Assembly: GCA_030998225.1 (NCBI GenBank)
Contig: JAPYXD010000696.1
Location: forward strand, 2,356,001 to 2,420,000
DNA: 64,000 bases
Direction: 5' to 3'
Source of the DNA: Diplolepis rosae
Lineage: Eukaryota; Arthropoda; Insecta; Hymenoptera; Diplolepididae
The translations under genes and the position numbers were made by a program. Of this stretch, positions 10,966 through 22,589 are shown piece by piece. Within the stretch, counting starts at the first letter, position 1; each line of letters opens with the position of its first letter. The notes under the pieces were generated by a model. That model had not been told where the DNA came from. It made no database searches and saw only the letters and a list, made by a program, of their open reading frames with translations.

Positions 10966-11998
10966 TTATTCAAAGTATTGCCTATCTGAAGCTATGACTT
11001 TTTCCCATCTTTCTGGCAATTTGTGAATTCCATCCCAAAAGAACTGCGCCGGCTTGGCGGCCAAGAATGAATCAAGACAATTTTTGATACCCTGTTCTGA
11101 TGTGAACCGTATTCTGTTGAGGGCGTTCTGCTTCGACCGGAACAAATAGTAGTTAGAAAGGGCAAGGTCTGGGCTATGAGGTGGGTGGGATAAAACTTCC
11201 CATCCACTGTTTTTCAAATAGTTCTTAACCGGAATAGAAATATGGGTTCGAGCGTTGTCATGATGGAAAATTATTGCCTCGTGTCTGGTCACATATTCCG
11301 AGCGTTTTTCAGCTATTGCTCTCTTCAAATGGATTACTTGTGTTCGGTAGCGTTCTCCATTGATGGTTTCACCCGGTTTCAGCAGCTCATAATACAGCAC
11401 ACCCTTCTGATCCCAACAAATACAGCGCATTACCTTCTCGCCATGGATATTCGGCTTTGCCGTTGATTTGGCTGGTTGGCCGGGTTTGACATATGATTTT
11501 TTGCGCTTGCGGTTGTAATGGATCCATTTTTCATCACCAGTAACAATCCGATGCAAAAATGACTTCTTTTTGTGGCGTGCCAGCAGCATCGGACATGCAA
11601 AACCGCCTTTCAACGTCTCTCGCCTTGAGTTCATGTGGAACTCAATTTCCTTGCTTTTGAATGTATCCGGTTGCTTTTAAACGTCTTGAAATAGCTGCTT
11701 GAATGACTCCCAAAGATTCTGCGAGCTCTTCTTGTGTTTAGCAACAATCTTCATCGAGTAATGCTTCCAGTTCTTCATCTTCAAACTTTTGTGGCTACCC
11801 AGGACGCTCTTCGTCTTCCAAGCCAAAATCACCACTTTTAAATCGTGCAAACCACTTTTGGCACGTTCGCTCAGCTAGAGCATGTTCACCATAAACTTCC
11901 ACCAAAATACGATGACTTTCGGCAGCAGTTTTCTTCATATCAAAGTAATGAAGAAGAACTCCACGCAAAAACACTTTTTCAGGCACAAAGTTCGACAT
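10966..11998 (-). pseudogene. Second mariner transposase, catalytic Asp lost
   Basis: The N-terminal frame (11,998-11,795, MSNFVPEKVFLRG...) and the C-terminal frame (about 11,640-10,966) give most of a mariner transposase, with a damaged gap at 11,640-11,790. VTGDEKW and FHHDNARTH are kept, but the third catalytic residue in SPDLALSNY is Asn where SPDLAPSDY has Asp, at the same 34-residue spacing. I could not define the TIRs. The stop codon lies almost at the junction with the disrupted C2H2 gene, so this end seems truncated. Confidence 0.85.
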
Positions 11999-12059
11999 AT
12001 TTGAGTGAAAAAAAATTATTGTTGTTTACGCTTCAAATGAATGACATATACTGAAAAAG

Positions 12060-13900
12060 GCGCACAATGACAGTAGCTTTCCAACGCATTTTAAGAATAT
12101 TGGAACGATGGAATAATAATCAAGTTACGCCATCTCTTAGCAAACCGCACGAATTAAGTTATACTTGTAGATCCAATACTTGGATACATTTAGAGTTCTT
12201 AAATTCTCGAGAATTTAAGTTAGTGGAATATAACCGATAATAGTACATAATTTAAAGAATATAAGAGAATATAAAGAGAATTTGGAGAATTTATGTTATA
12301 AATATCAATTTATGTGTACATATCAATTTTTAAAATATGTTTGTTATTGAATAAGAGGCATTTGATTGTGTAAATGTGTTTGAAATGAAAAAGAACCTTG
12401 AAATTGTTTTACTCTCAAGATATTAAAATTTTTCACCGCTGAAATTTTAGATCATGTTCACTTTTAATTTAAGACTAAAGATGTTAAATTAACTTTATCT
12501 CCACAATTATAAAAATTTCAATGAATGAGATTAATTTCTTTGGTAAATTCAACGTCTTATTTGCATGGAATTCTTTAAACAATTTTTATTTGAACAAAAT
12601 AGAACATTATTATATTTTAATCATGTAAAAGCCATTACTTTAATGAGCTTGAGAATCTTAGTAATCATTTTCAGCCTTTTGTTTTCATTTTCCTCAATAC
12701 TGTTCATCTTTTTGAGACCTAGCATATAAAATATAGAGTAATATAGCTTAAAATACATTTAAAAAAGAAAATTAAACATTTGACCTTCATAAACGCTTAA
12801 ATCGTAGTATAAAAACTTTTCAGAATGCAACTTTAGTAAAAAAATATTGATATCAATTATACCTATTCTCTACCTATTCCTAAGTATGTACCCATCGTTG
12901 TCGAAAAATATGAGGCAAACATACTGTCATTAAGGTAGTTGTCGTGCCAAGAAACAGGTCTCTGAAGAAAAAAGTTCTTTCATGATTTTGAGACTTGAAA
13001 TGATATCATTAGTCGTTTCATATGAAACAAAAAAAATTATTTCTTATGAAGAAGATTTAAAAATCGCGAATTTAATACTTTTAACATTATTTGTTGTAAT
13101 AAAATCTTTCCTTACTAAACCTTCTTATCAATTTTTTGAAAATAATTGAATTTTCGTAAATCATGGCTTATTTTACCAGGGAAAGTATTCTCTATAACCC
13201 TACTGTTTCCCAGTTTGAAAATAAGTGGAAAATCTTCAAATATAGCTATTTTGAAAAGAAATTCTTCTTGAAAAATTGCTTCAACGCTTTTAATAACAAA
13301 AAACTGTACTTTTAAAATTAGAAACAGTAGAGTTGTAGAGAATCTTTTCCCCAAAAGAATAAGCCATGATTCATGGAAATCCAATCACTTTGAAAAGTTG
13401 TTAAGAAGCGATAGTAAGAAAAAATTCGATTACAAAAAACATCATTAAAAGTATTATTTTTCGTAAGTTTTAAATGTTTTTTATAAAACATGATGTTTTT
13501 TTCATACGTCACGACTGTGAATATTATTTCAAGTTTTAAAATCATAAAAGAACTTTTTTTTTCTAAATACCTGTTTTTTGGAAAAAAAACTTCCTTAAAC
13601 GCTAAATTTCAGTAAGTATTGTGTTTATGCAGCTGATGACCTAATTTCTGACAGTATTCTGTGCTTTGGTTTTATATCTCTCATGACTAGGACTCAGTAA
13701 TTTTACTACGATTCATCTAAAGTTAAATTATTTAAATCTTCTAGTGTTTCATCGGGTGATACGTCTGATTCTGTAGACTTTTCAGACCAGTTTTCTGTCT
13801 CTTCGGTGCCCTTTCTCGAATCTGTTTTATTCCAGTATCCTGAACAGAATCTCAGTCTTTGTTGCTTTTATCTTTTGTTATTAGATTTTAATAGTTGTAG
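12060..13900. other. AT-rich stretch, nothing recognised
   Basis: Long AT-rich DNA, with short open frames in low-complexity sequence on the minus strand at 13,115-13,545. Those frames are rich in F, L, K and I and show no motif. Confidence 0.5.
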
Positions 13901-13903
13901 ATT

Positions 13904-14652
13904 TTAAGATCCAATGTAAGAAATTCTTTTGTGAATAAATCCCATTCCCTTTAATTGCTGCTGTTGAGTTAAATGTTGTCCATTGAATTGCGGGTCCAAA
14001 ATGTTGGCTGCAAAATAAATAGAACGCATGCTGAATAAACTTCGCTGATCTAGAAATTTTTTGATGTCTTGATCCTCTTCAGCAGAAAAGGGAGAACCCA
14101 ATAATTTTTCGGTGATAGAAGCCGTTATTTCAGCAAACGCCTTTAGAACTGGACTAAAAGGAACGTTGTCCCCTTCAAGAATGGTGATCCATTTTACAAT
14201 TGGCGAAACAATTTCATGCAGACACTGAAGACTGCACCAGAATCTCGTCCAATATGATTCCTCCAAACCTCAATAGCCATATACCTTTCTTCAGTTTCAG
14301 AAATGGCTAGAATTTTTAAAGCAAATTTGTTGACTAACAAACTTTAGACACAAAATACCATTGATCCCCATCTGGTCTTACCAGGCAGCTTCAGTGAAAT
14401 AATGTTCATTTTCATTTGTTTCTGTATATTTAATAAAGAAGCTTTTAACATTTGAGAACAATTAATACCTTTAACGACAGCATTTGCATCTATCTTTATA
14501 TCGTCGAAAGTTTTCAGACCCATAATATCGCTAATTAGTAAATTTAAGCAATGGGCACAGCATCCATAAATGGCAATATGCCTATATTTTTCTTGAATTA
14601 TTCGTTTGTCTTTGACCATAGCAGAGGCATTGTCAGTAACAAAAGCTAACAT
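13904..14652 (-). pseudogene. hAT transposase fragment
   Basis: The frame from 14,652 to 14,344 contains FVTDNASAMVK, YGCCAHCLNLL and KTRWGS, classic hAT core blocks around the second catalytic Asp. A second frame (14,266-13,904) continues with the helical insertion region (NVPFSPVLKAFAEI, AANILDPQFNG). The stop and shift between them, and the lack of BED finger and C-terminal dimerisation block, mark it as a truncated relic. It differs from the 44-46 kb hAT. Confidence 0.75.
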
Positions 14653-14659
14653 TTTTCCG

Positions 14660-15470
14660 GTCCAATTTCTTCTGTTACCAGCAAGCCGTAAATGAAGACG
14701 TAACCAAAATAAAATGTATAATACATCAAGCGAAATATTTGAAAGTGATATTTCACTTGATTCGAAAGAACGACGAAACGTTCATTTGCGCCTCCCGTAA
14801 CCTGAGCGTTCTTGCACGCTCAGCATTGACAGGTAGGGGGTCGGTTCAAGGACCTAGGAAGTTGTGAAATATTCTTAAATCCTAAAGGAAAATATACATA
14901 TTCTTTTACTCATATAAGGACATATATCACTATTGATATTGCATGTGTATATACATGTGTGTGTATATATGCATGTGTTGTATGTATATGTGTATACCCT
15001 GTCTCTTATATATAATATATTATTTTATCATTTTTATTATTATATTAATTATCTTATTGTATTATGTATATATATATATTGTCAGCAACGACACGAAAAT
15101 GTACAGGGGGGGATAGGTAAATTTGATAGTTGGTATAAAAATCTAAATTATGTAACAAAACAACGGAATGAAGAAAGAAAAAGGGAAAGAATCAAACGAT
15201 TTCACGAGCACACACGTGACCCAAAACTTAATGGTTGTGAGCGCGCGTAAACCCTTGCGGCGACGCCATGATAACCTTACGTCTGCCGTAAGCAGCTTAC
15301 GCTCATCCGTACGCACCTACTCTGGCGATTCCTAGGCACGTTGAAAACTATTTAGTGAGTTCTTTGTTCGCTGGCATCGATGTTATATGCTAAATAATAT
15401 CTTTTATGTTATTACCCCTACCTGAAATCCACTAAATACCCTTACTGTAAATCAAAATTAATTTAAAACT
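14660..15470. other. Low-complexity and unassigned DNA
   Basis: 14,930-15,080 is TA/TG-rich microsatellite-like DNA. 15,080-15,470 has no gene; it may hold the 5' part of the LTR that is clear from about 15,480. Confidence 0.4.
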
Positions 15471-15479
15471 TGGAGAACG

Positions 15480-16832
15480 AAATATCGTTAGCCAGTGAGT
15501 GAAATATTGCCATAAAACCTGAAACAACATTTTCAAGAAAATATGAGAAAATGTTAAGGTATCAGGCCCTAAATTAAAAATATAAACATATAAAATTCTG
15601 GAGTTAGAAAAATCCAGGAATCATTATAAATTAATAAAATGGCCAAGTCAACAAAATTTCTTACTTGGCAACAAACGAAAGAAATTTCGAAGCTACCAAG
15701 TATTTGGCGAGTTCAGTGTCAGCACTAATTCCTTTTCCATGGTAATCACGCCACTTAGAAATAATTCTAAGTCATCACTATTCCCCACCTGAATAACATC
15801 GATGCGAATCAACGAGGTAAATTAATTCGGAATCAAAATCGCAGTCTGACGAGCTTCTTACTCCGGGTAAGAACTCTAGGGAGTAAAACAAGGATCTTTG
15901 CTTATGCCCGTCCGCGGTTCGGAATATACGTGTTGTTAGGAATCGACAAAGTTGGTTAAAGTATACACACTTGGGCGGATGTAAATAATTTCCAAATCTT
16001 TCCTCCGACGAAATCCGTTCACGGGGTTGTCGCGCTTAAAAATATCTATCGTATCTTTACCACTACGCTTTGCGCCAAATTAATATTTTGAGTGCGTCTG
16101 TGGTCGGTCAGCCGCAAGAGTTGACTGTGCGTGTATAGCCTGGCGTCGAAAAACAAAATTCCGAAAAATAATCCTGTCGTCGAACCTCAAAACGACGAGA
16201 AGATATTTTTCGAGGAGCTATATTAAGGTTAAAAACGATTAAAAGCGGAGAAAGAAAACAATTTAATAGTACTGTTTTCTTTCTGGTTCAAAGCCATCCG
16301 CCTTTTAATTTTTATAAAATTAACAAGGCCAGAGTGTCGAAAATTCGTGCGTGTGTGCTTGTTGCAACCACATGCAACCGGTGAAAAGAATGAACAAGAG
16401 TGACTAGCTTTAGTCACGCCTAACAAAGTTTTTGAAGCCCATTTGGGTCAGAAGATTAAGAGTGACGTCGAAGACAGCCTTCTTCTCCAGCCCTTATCCT
16501 ACCAACTGGTATAATTAATAACCTCGGACTGGTAAGCAGTATCGTTACAATTTTAGGAACTATTTTGTTTATAATAAATTATAGTGAAACCTTCTGGTCG
16601 AAATTCACCAAAACAAATTTCAGCACTCTTTGAAAATTTTTCTCTTGTTAACGAATTAAAAGTGGGGAAAAACACCGAGAAGCGATCCCGCTTAAAAATA
16701 AAAAGGGACACGAAAGTAACCCATAGTTTGGACGACCTCCGCGTACATTTCTTTTTCCTTCTAAACAAATAATGATTATTTGTTAATAATATTTAATTAT
16801 TTATTTCCCACACCTACCACCCGTACGTACCA
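15480..16832 (+). repeat. 5' LTR of errantivirus-like element
   Basis: Strongly similar to 29,405-31,965 (shared phrases include TGCCCGTCCGCGGTTCGGAA, CGTTCACGGGGTTGTCGCGC and TTTTGAGTGCGTCTGTG). The 3' end, CGTACGTACCA at 16,832, lies six bases before the primer-binding site, which fixes it as the LTR end. The 5' end is uncertain: TGTTAAGG at 15,552 is one candidate, but similarity to the other copy seems to continue upstream. Confidence 0.65.
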
Positions 16833-16838
16833 AAATGT

Positions 16839-16857
16839 TGGTGGCAGCGGTGGGATT
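16839..16857 (+). other. Primer-binding site, tRNA-Leu
   Basis: TGGTGGCAGCGGTGGGATT is complementary to the 3' end of a eukaryotic tRNA-Leu(AAG) including CCA (AATCCCACCGCTGCCACCA, recalled). The identical 19 bases recur inverted at 34,182-34,200 beside another LTR. Drosophila gypsy, by contrast, is usually quoted as using a different tRNA. Confidence 0.85.
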
Positions 16858-17094
16858 TTTTTCTACGTGTTAAAATTCCCCTTAGCTTCGCTACCAAGTG
16901 ACTTTTTGTTTTTTTTTCATTTTCTTCAAGTGAATTCAATCCTCTTGATCAAGTAACTACCTGTCAGTTTTTAAATTGAGACTGTGTAACTACCGAGTTA
17001 CTACTGAGACAGTTTGGCTCAAAATTATTGCTACGCGGCATTTAAAATTTTTCTAAATTCTTCCTTATCATCGCCTTCTAAGTAGAACAAAATA

Positions 17095-17475
17095 AAGTTG
17101 CGGTGTCGATCAAGAGTATGACCTTGAGTCAAACTTGAGCGACAAAATCACCAGCTATATTTTATTCGTAACCTTCCCAACATTTTCCAATCATATTCAT
17201 TATTATTTCTAATTCATATTTCATCTTAAAATAAAATAAAAGCAATTGAGTCACTCAAGGGTTTGACGTTGAGGCTAACTTGTGTGACTCGAAATTAGCT
17301 TTATTTTATGACGAACTTTTGTTACCTCATTTCAGAATAAAATAATAACTGTAAAGTCACTGAAGGGTTTGACCTTGAGGCTAACTTTAGTGACTAAATC
17401 TCCAGCTTTATCTTATTCACGAAATTCATTCTTTTTCCGAATTAACCCCGTTATTGTGCTTAAGTCAGGCCGGGT
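17095..17475 (+). repeat. Leader tandem repeat 1 (TTGAGTCA-like units)
   Basis: Three degenerate units near 17,115, 17,245 and 17,355 share a pattern of GTTTGAC(C/G)TTGAGGCTAAC then a GTGACT core, followed by an AGCTTTATTTTAT-like stretch. A related phrase, GTGCTTAAGTCAGGC, sits at 17,456, and a relative of it occurs in the leader of the minus-strand element (33.2-33.7 kb). Function unknown. Confidence 0.55.
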
Positions 17476-17689
17476 CAATTTGAGTAAATTTAATTGCACA
17501 CAGCTGAGACCCCTATGATCCTGGTTATGAGGCAATTATATTTTGAAACTTAAATCCTTTGTTGTTACCACTCAGAGTAACATAAGAGGGGGACATTTTT
17601 CTCTCCTCAGAAAACCTTATTATATGAATTATAATAAACCGACTTAACGCATAGGAACAATCATCCCAAAATATGAATTTAACGAAAAT

Positions 17690-18506
17690 TCTCCAATTGA
17701 GCAAAATTGGTGAACCGCCGCGATAGCTCCGCCGGGGGTGCCAGTTTTGAAAGTTTCAGTTCTATTCCCGCGATAACCCGCCGAAGGAGCTGAAACCTCT
17801 TAATTTAAACAATCCTTACAAGTGTTTGTGCAAAACTGGTGAACCGCCGCGATAGCTCCGCAGGGGGTACCAGTTTTGGAAGTGTCAATTCTATTCCCGC
17901 GATAATCTGCCGAAGGAATAGAGACCTTACAAAACACAATCCATATTTATCCTATCAAAGCTCTTGAATTGAGCGAAACTGGTGATCTGCCTCGATAGCA
18001 CCATAGGGGGTACCAGTTTCGACGGTTTCAGTTCCATTCCCGGGATAATCCGCCGAAGGAACTGAAACCTTTCAATTTAAACAATCTTTACAAGTGTTTT
18101 GTGCAAAACTGGTGAGCTGCCGCGATAGCTGCGCAGGGGTACCAGTTTTGACAGTTTCAATTCTGTTCCCGCGATAATCCGCCGAAGGAATTGAAATCTC
18201 GCAAAACACCTTGACCATATTCATCCTATCAAAACTCTTAAATTGAGCGAAACCGGCGAACTGCCGCGATAGCTCCGCAGGGAGTGCTGGTTTGAACGGT
18301 TTCAGTTCTATTCCCGCGATAACCCGCCGAAGGAGCTGAAACCTCTTAATTTAAACAATCCTTACAAGTGTTTGTGCAAAACTGGTGAACCGCCGCGATA
18401 GCTCCGCAGGGGGTACCAGTTTTGACATTTTCAATTCAGTTCCCGCGATAATCCGCCGAAGGAATTGAAACCTCACAAAACACCTTGACCATATTCATCC
18501 TACTTT
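17690..18506 (+). repeat. Retroelement leader array: 3 units of ~275 bp, 12 hairpins
   Basis: Units start near 17,694, 17,969 and 18,243. Each contains four inverted repeats in alternating types. Type 1: AAAACTGGT ... ACCAGTTTT enclosing GCCGCGATAGCTCCGCAGGG. Type 2: TTTCAGTTC ... GAGCTGAAA enclosing CCCGCGATAACCCGCCGAAG. Both loops share CGATA followed by CCGC. I count 12 loops: about 17,716, 17,768, 17,846, 17,897, 17,990, 18,038, 18,120, 18,169, 18,263, 18,313, 18,391 and 18,442. Arm changes are partly compensated between copies. It lies between primer site and gag, the position of the 12-site insulator in Drosophila gypsy. Confidence 0.9.
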
Positions 18507-18716
18507 GAGACGTCTAGGCTAGTAAGGAATTCGTACTTGTGTCCAGCCTTACTAATCCGTAAGTTATAATTTTATCAAGACTCAAACATTGACCGGTTTT
18601 CGTCTCATGCGTTCAGAGCCGACGAAACTAAATTAAACACTATACTTGACTTTGTCCAAATTTACATTGGCCAAGAGAGAGAGAAAAACTTCGCTTACTT
18701 TTTACCTATTAATCTC

Positions 18717-19252
18717 ATGTCACATCTACCGGTTACTATTGACATCTCTTGTCAAACACGCCCTCGAGGGGGAAGAGTCTTGCGTCAAAGAAAGCGATTC
18801 GCGGAGTTCCGAGGACAAGTAACACAGCTAATCGAATCCGGAGACCCAGACCAGAATCGAGAAGTTAAAAATTACGAGGAGTTCTCGAATCTTTTCGAAT
18901 CACTTTTCGAACGAGCGAAAAGCATAATTGCTAAACAACGCTTGAAAGGGCAACCTCACTACCGGTTCCAGCCACATCTCTAACGTTCAGAGAAGTTTAC
19001 GGACGGATATCCTCCCCTAAAAAACTAGTCAAGAAAGCTTGCATACCCCAACTATTAGAAAAATCTGATCCGAAACTAGAAATGCCTACAATAAATCTAA
19101 GCTCAGAATCCGAGTCGTCCAGAATCAACTTATCTTTTGACTCGGAGACGGAGGTTCCAAGTGACGCGGAAACAATAAGTCCGCAGAACGTAGAGAGGAA
19201 CAGGATCGTTGGTGGCTCCGAACTTCAGTCCGGACTTAAAGAACTAAAAAAT
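18717..19252 (+). pseudogene. gag N-terminal part, frameshifted
   Basis: ATG 18,717 opens 88 codons with a basic, Arg-rich N-terminus and an acidic helix, stopping at 18,981-18,983. A second frame takes over around 18,960 (PATSLTFREVYGRISSPKKL) and runs through an acidic Ser/Glu tract (SSESESS) to about 19,252. The position right after the leader and the composition suit an errantivirus-like Gag N-terminus. Inactive because of the frameshift. Confidence 0.5.
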
Positions 19253-19713
19253 TAAAAACATAAAGCCTTGCACCGGCCAAAATTGCAGTTGTGTTTTCAA
19301 ATTTCGATTGCAAGGTTTTACTTCCCTATCCAGATATAATAGGCTTATAATCATAGAAACGTGGAGCATTGCTGCACAATTAGAACACATATTCAGGTAT
19401 CTACAATACCTTACAACCGGCATACGCAACAGCGTAACCGAGGATATGAATAAACAACCTGTGCAGGGCTGCCAGCGTTCTCTACTATAGCAACTATTCC
19501 TGTCTTACAATTTGTGACGTAGATTATAAGCTATTGTATCATATATATATACATCAATGTAGGAGTAAGTATTACAATATTCCAATGTGGTCTTAATTTA
19601 GCTTAATTAGGCATACTTAACCTAGGAGGCCGTATCAGTACCATTAGATTACAATATTTTCCGGGGTGGTCCTACATATACATTAAGTCCATAGTTTTTC
19701 GCCCCGCTACAAT

Positions 19714-20370
19714 ATGCGTAGGAACTCAGATCGAAACACATTCCAACATGGAGATGACCATGGTAGGAACGACATGGGAACGGAATCCGAACAGGACACT
19801 CAAATGCCCTTGAATCAAAGCGTCTCAGACTCACTAACCGGAAACCCAGCAAATATTCCGACTCCCGCGTCCTACCTCAATTTAAACACAAGTGCGGCCA
19901 TGGAATCGGTACTAGAATGCATGACTCTGCAGAAGAGAACATATCACATTCCCCAATTCGACGGTAAAAATCCACCTCTAACAGAATTCCTACAGAACAT
20001 CTCCAACGGAGCGGTAATCGTAACAGAGGCCATGAAACCCAGCTTCATCAAGGCCGTGTTAGCAAAACTAAAGGGCGTTGCTCGCGAAAGCGTTCGCGAT
20101 AAACAATTCCCCAGGGTAAAGGACCTAATAGCGCACCTGAAGAAAAGATTCGCGCCGACGAAAAAGTACTAATGGTACTTCGAATCTATCGTCAACTTCC
20201 GGATTAAACAATCGGAAACCGTGAGCAACTATAACGATCGCGTGCAGGGCCTTTTGAGTGGCGCTAGACACGCAATAGAAGAAAAATATACGGGCACGTA
20301 CGGACCATATCCTCCCTATCAAGCCAATTATCAATCCCAATACCCGTATATTGCCGGAATGGCCACATGA
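19714..20370 (+). pseudogene. gag capsid-like region, one nonsense codon
   Basis: The frame has a Q/N-rich lead and then YHIPQFDGKNPPLTEFLQNI, a phrase typical of insect Ty3/gypsy Gag capsid N-termini, followed by helices (AVLAKLKGVARESVRDK, VKDLIAHLKKRFAP). A TAA at 20,170 interrupts, and the frame continues (WYFESIVNFRIKQSETVSNY) to a stop near 20,368. No zinc knuckle is seen. The stretch 19,253-19,713 between the two gag parts looks like a later insertion or degraded DNA. Confidence 0.6.
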
Positions 20371-22085
20371 AAGACTACTCGCTATCGAGGGGGGCACTTA
20401 ACACAGAAAAATGGGGAATGAGATATTTTACTGCGATGATCGCCGGAGATCAGTCACTACGGAGGAGTGTACTTAACAATAAAAGGGGGGGGGGGTGAAC
20501 AGGGGTATTACGCTTCCCGAAAGTGCTCCAGGGCTATTTCACTTTTCACTAGTTTCTATGGGGAGGTCACACACACTTTACTCGACTATCCTTTTCCACA
20601 ATTTCCCAAACCAGCTCTAATATCCAGTCGGGGGGAACCCCACTGGCGTGGACGTGTCTTTTGAGACCACTCAACACGTTCTCGGGTAAGGAGAATCAAA
20701 GCCACGTCCTGCCCAGATTTCGCCACGAGAAGAATTATAAAATTCCATACCTTAACCAATTAGACTTAACGTGTTCGTCCTCCCTATCCACTCTTTAAAT
20801 CAACTTTCCTCGACAATTCACCGAACTCTCCTGACTTCCAACTCTCTCCTCTAATAGTTCCTTTTCCTCCGTTAATTATCCTTCCTTTTCTCTATTTATT
20901 AAACGACTTTTTCAAAATTTCCAAAAATTTTGATCCATGCACCTCAGAGATCGCTACGGGAAGTAAAGTCTAGCCTCGTGGTTCGATTGCAACTTCCTCT
21001 CTCTCGTCTGTTCCACGTCTACATCCACAGGGCGGCTAAAGGCTGGTACACACACACTCGATGTCCAGTCGCTCGAGGTTCCTAAGGTAAAGCTCGTTCC
21101 ACATCATCGATCTCACAGAGACTGTTAAAGTCGGCCATTTTCGTTAACTACGGGGTGGGTACTCTAAAATTTTTCATTCAATTTACAACCCCTGTTCTCA
21201 ACCGGAACTCGCCTAGTGTCTAGAACAGGGTTGTGTAGTCATCTAAATATATGTATCTTCCAGCCCATGTTCGCATCTGGTATTCGCCTTCAGTCTTGAA
21301 CAGGGCTGGGTCGTGGGTGGTTCGTACTCCGTCAGGTTGGAGTCCCGAAGTGCTTCCCCAAAATGTGATTTGGACCGTCGCCCGAGGCTATCGGTAATGA
21401 TCCTTAGCCTTAATTATTGACCTAAGTTTTTATTGAGGCGTAAAACTCATTTCTAGTAAAACTTGACCAAAACCCATTGGTTAGCATGCGACGCGACAAG
21501 CGGACTCTCTCTGTCTTCACTGTTAGCATACAGAGTGGAGTCATATTCGATCTACTACTCACGAGGATGATGTGGAGGTGCTATTTATTTTACTCTGGCC
21601 CTCCAATTGGCCTACTCGACGATCGTGTTGTACCAGTACGGTGGTGAACGTGGACGTGAATGCAAATTTCTCTCTCTCTCTTTCTAGTCCTTATTACATC
21701 GTAGCGCTGTCCTCTTCCGTTTCGTGTGAGCTCCGACAGACAGTTCCAGATAGGGTAACATTAAGATATTTACATCTAATTGGTTCTATATTCCGAACTA
21801 TACATATAAACAATCATTTTCGCTGTCCTGGAGCACTTTGCGATCTCTGTAGCGTATTGGGACATAGATCGGTAACTTGCCGTAAGTTATGAAATTTTTA
21901 CAATATTGCTCTAAATCGCCAAGGTAAACCACGGCAACTACCAATCCGTTATTTGTACTTAAATCTAGGGGATTTATCGCCAAAATCATCATTCCGTGAT
22001 TGGCGGGAATTCTGCAACATTACAGAACAAACCGGTGAAAAAACGAACCGAGTTCGAGAAACTAAAAAGGGCACTCGAACCTATA
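20371..22085. other. Region where pol is expected; none found
   Basis: No protease, reverse transcriptase or integrase motif is readable in any frame. There is a G-run at about 20,484-20,496, a loose duplication of GAACAGGG(T/C)TG (21,222 and 21,299), and CT-rich DNA at 21,670-21,690. I read this as deletion or replacement of pol by unrelated sequence. Confidence 0.5.
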
Positions 22086-22089
22086 GAGG

Positions 22090-22587
22090 TTGATCGTCGA
22101 CGTTCCGCCCTTGCTTATGGGCAGCGACGGGAGCGACGATAATAATGAAGTCAATATGGAAGCCCTCAAGAAGGATCTACAAAAATCGTTCTCTCAGTTC
22201 GAGAAATCCATCGAGAAGAAGGGATTGAATATATCCTACATCAATCCTGATTCACTCTACTGGGATCATGAGGTCATGGATACGGAGGACTTACCGGTAT
22301 GTACCCATGTCTCAGAGGGCGACGAAGATGAACAACTACTAAAAAACCTGAAGGCCCTTGACCCTTGCGGGGAGTTTGACGATGATGCTTTCCCCAAAAG
22401 AGTTCAAGACTTCCTCAAGCAATACGAAAGGAAGGTGTCCGGCTCGGCTGACAGACCAGAAAACCCGAAGGAAACTCTCGTTGACTCTCCTAAAAATACG
22501 GGAGGGGAGAGTGAGACTGACGATAAGGATGCCCCCCGGCCACTCAGATGCTACGCCTTGGATTGGAGGCGTGTAAATCGCGGCTAA
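22090..22587 (+). other. Unidentified acidic reading frame before env
   Basis: 165 codons, very acidic (GSDGSDDNNE, SEGDEDEQL, ETDDKD), with predicted helices and a short C-terminal basic end. No motif recognised. It could be a remnant of the element between pol and env or a captured sequence. Confidence 0.3.
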
Positions 22588-22589
22588 TT

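Noticed and set aside
14933..15250. 105-codon frame starting in TA/TG microsatellite
   Set aside because: Composition is the microsatellite read as codons; no conserved motif.
17690..18506. CRISPR-like array
   Set aside because: Units are long, palindromic and contiguous, with no unique spacers, and the setting is a eukaryotic retroelement leader.
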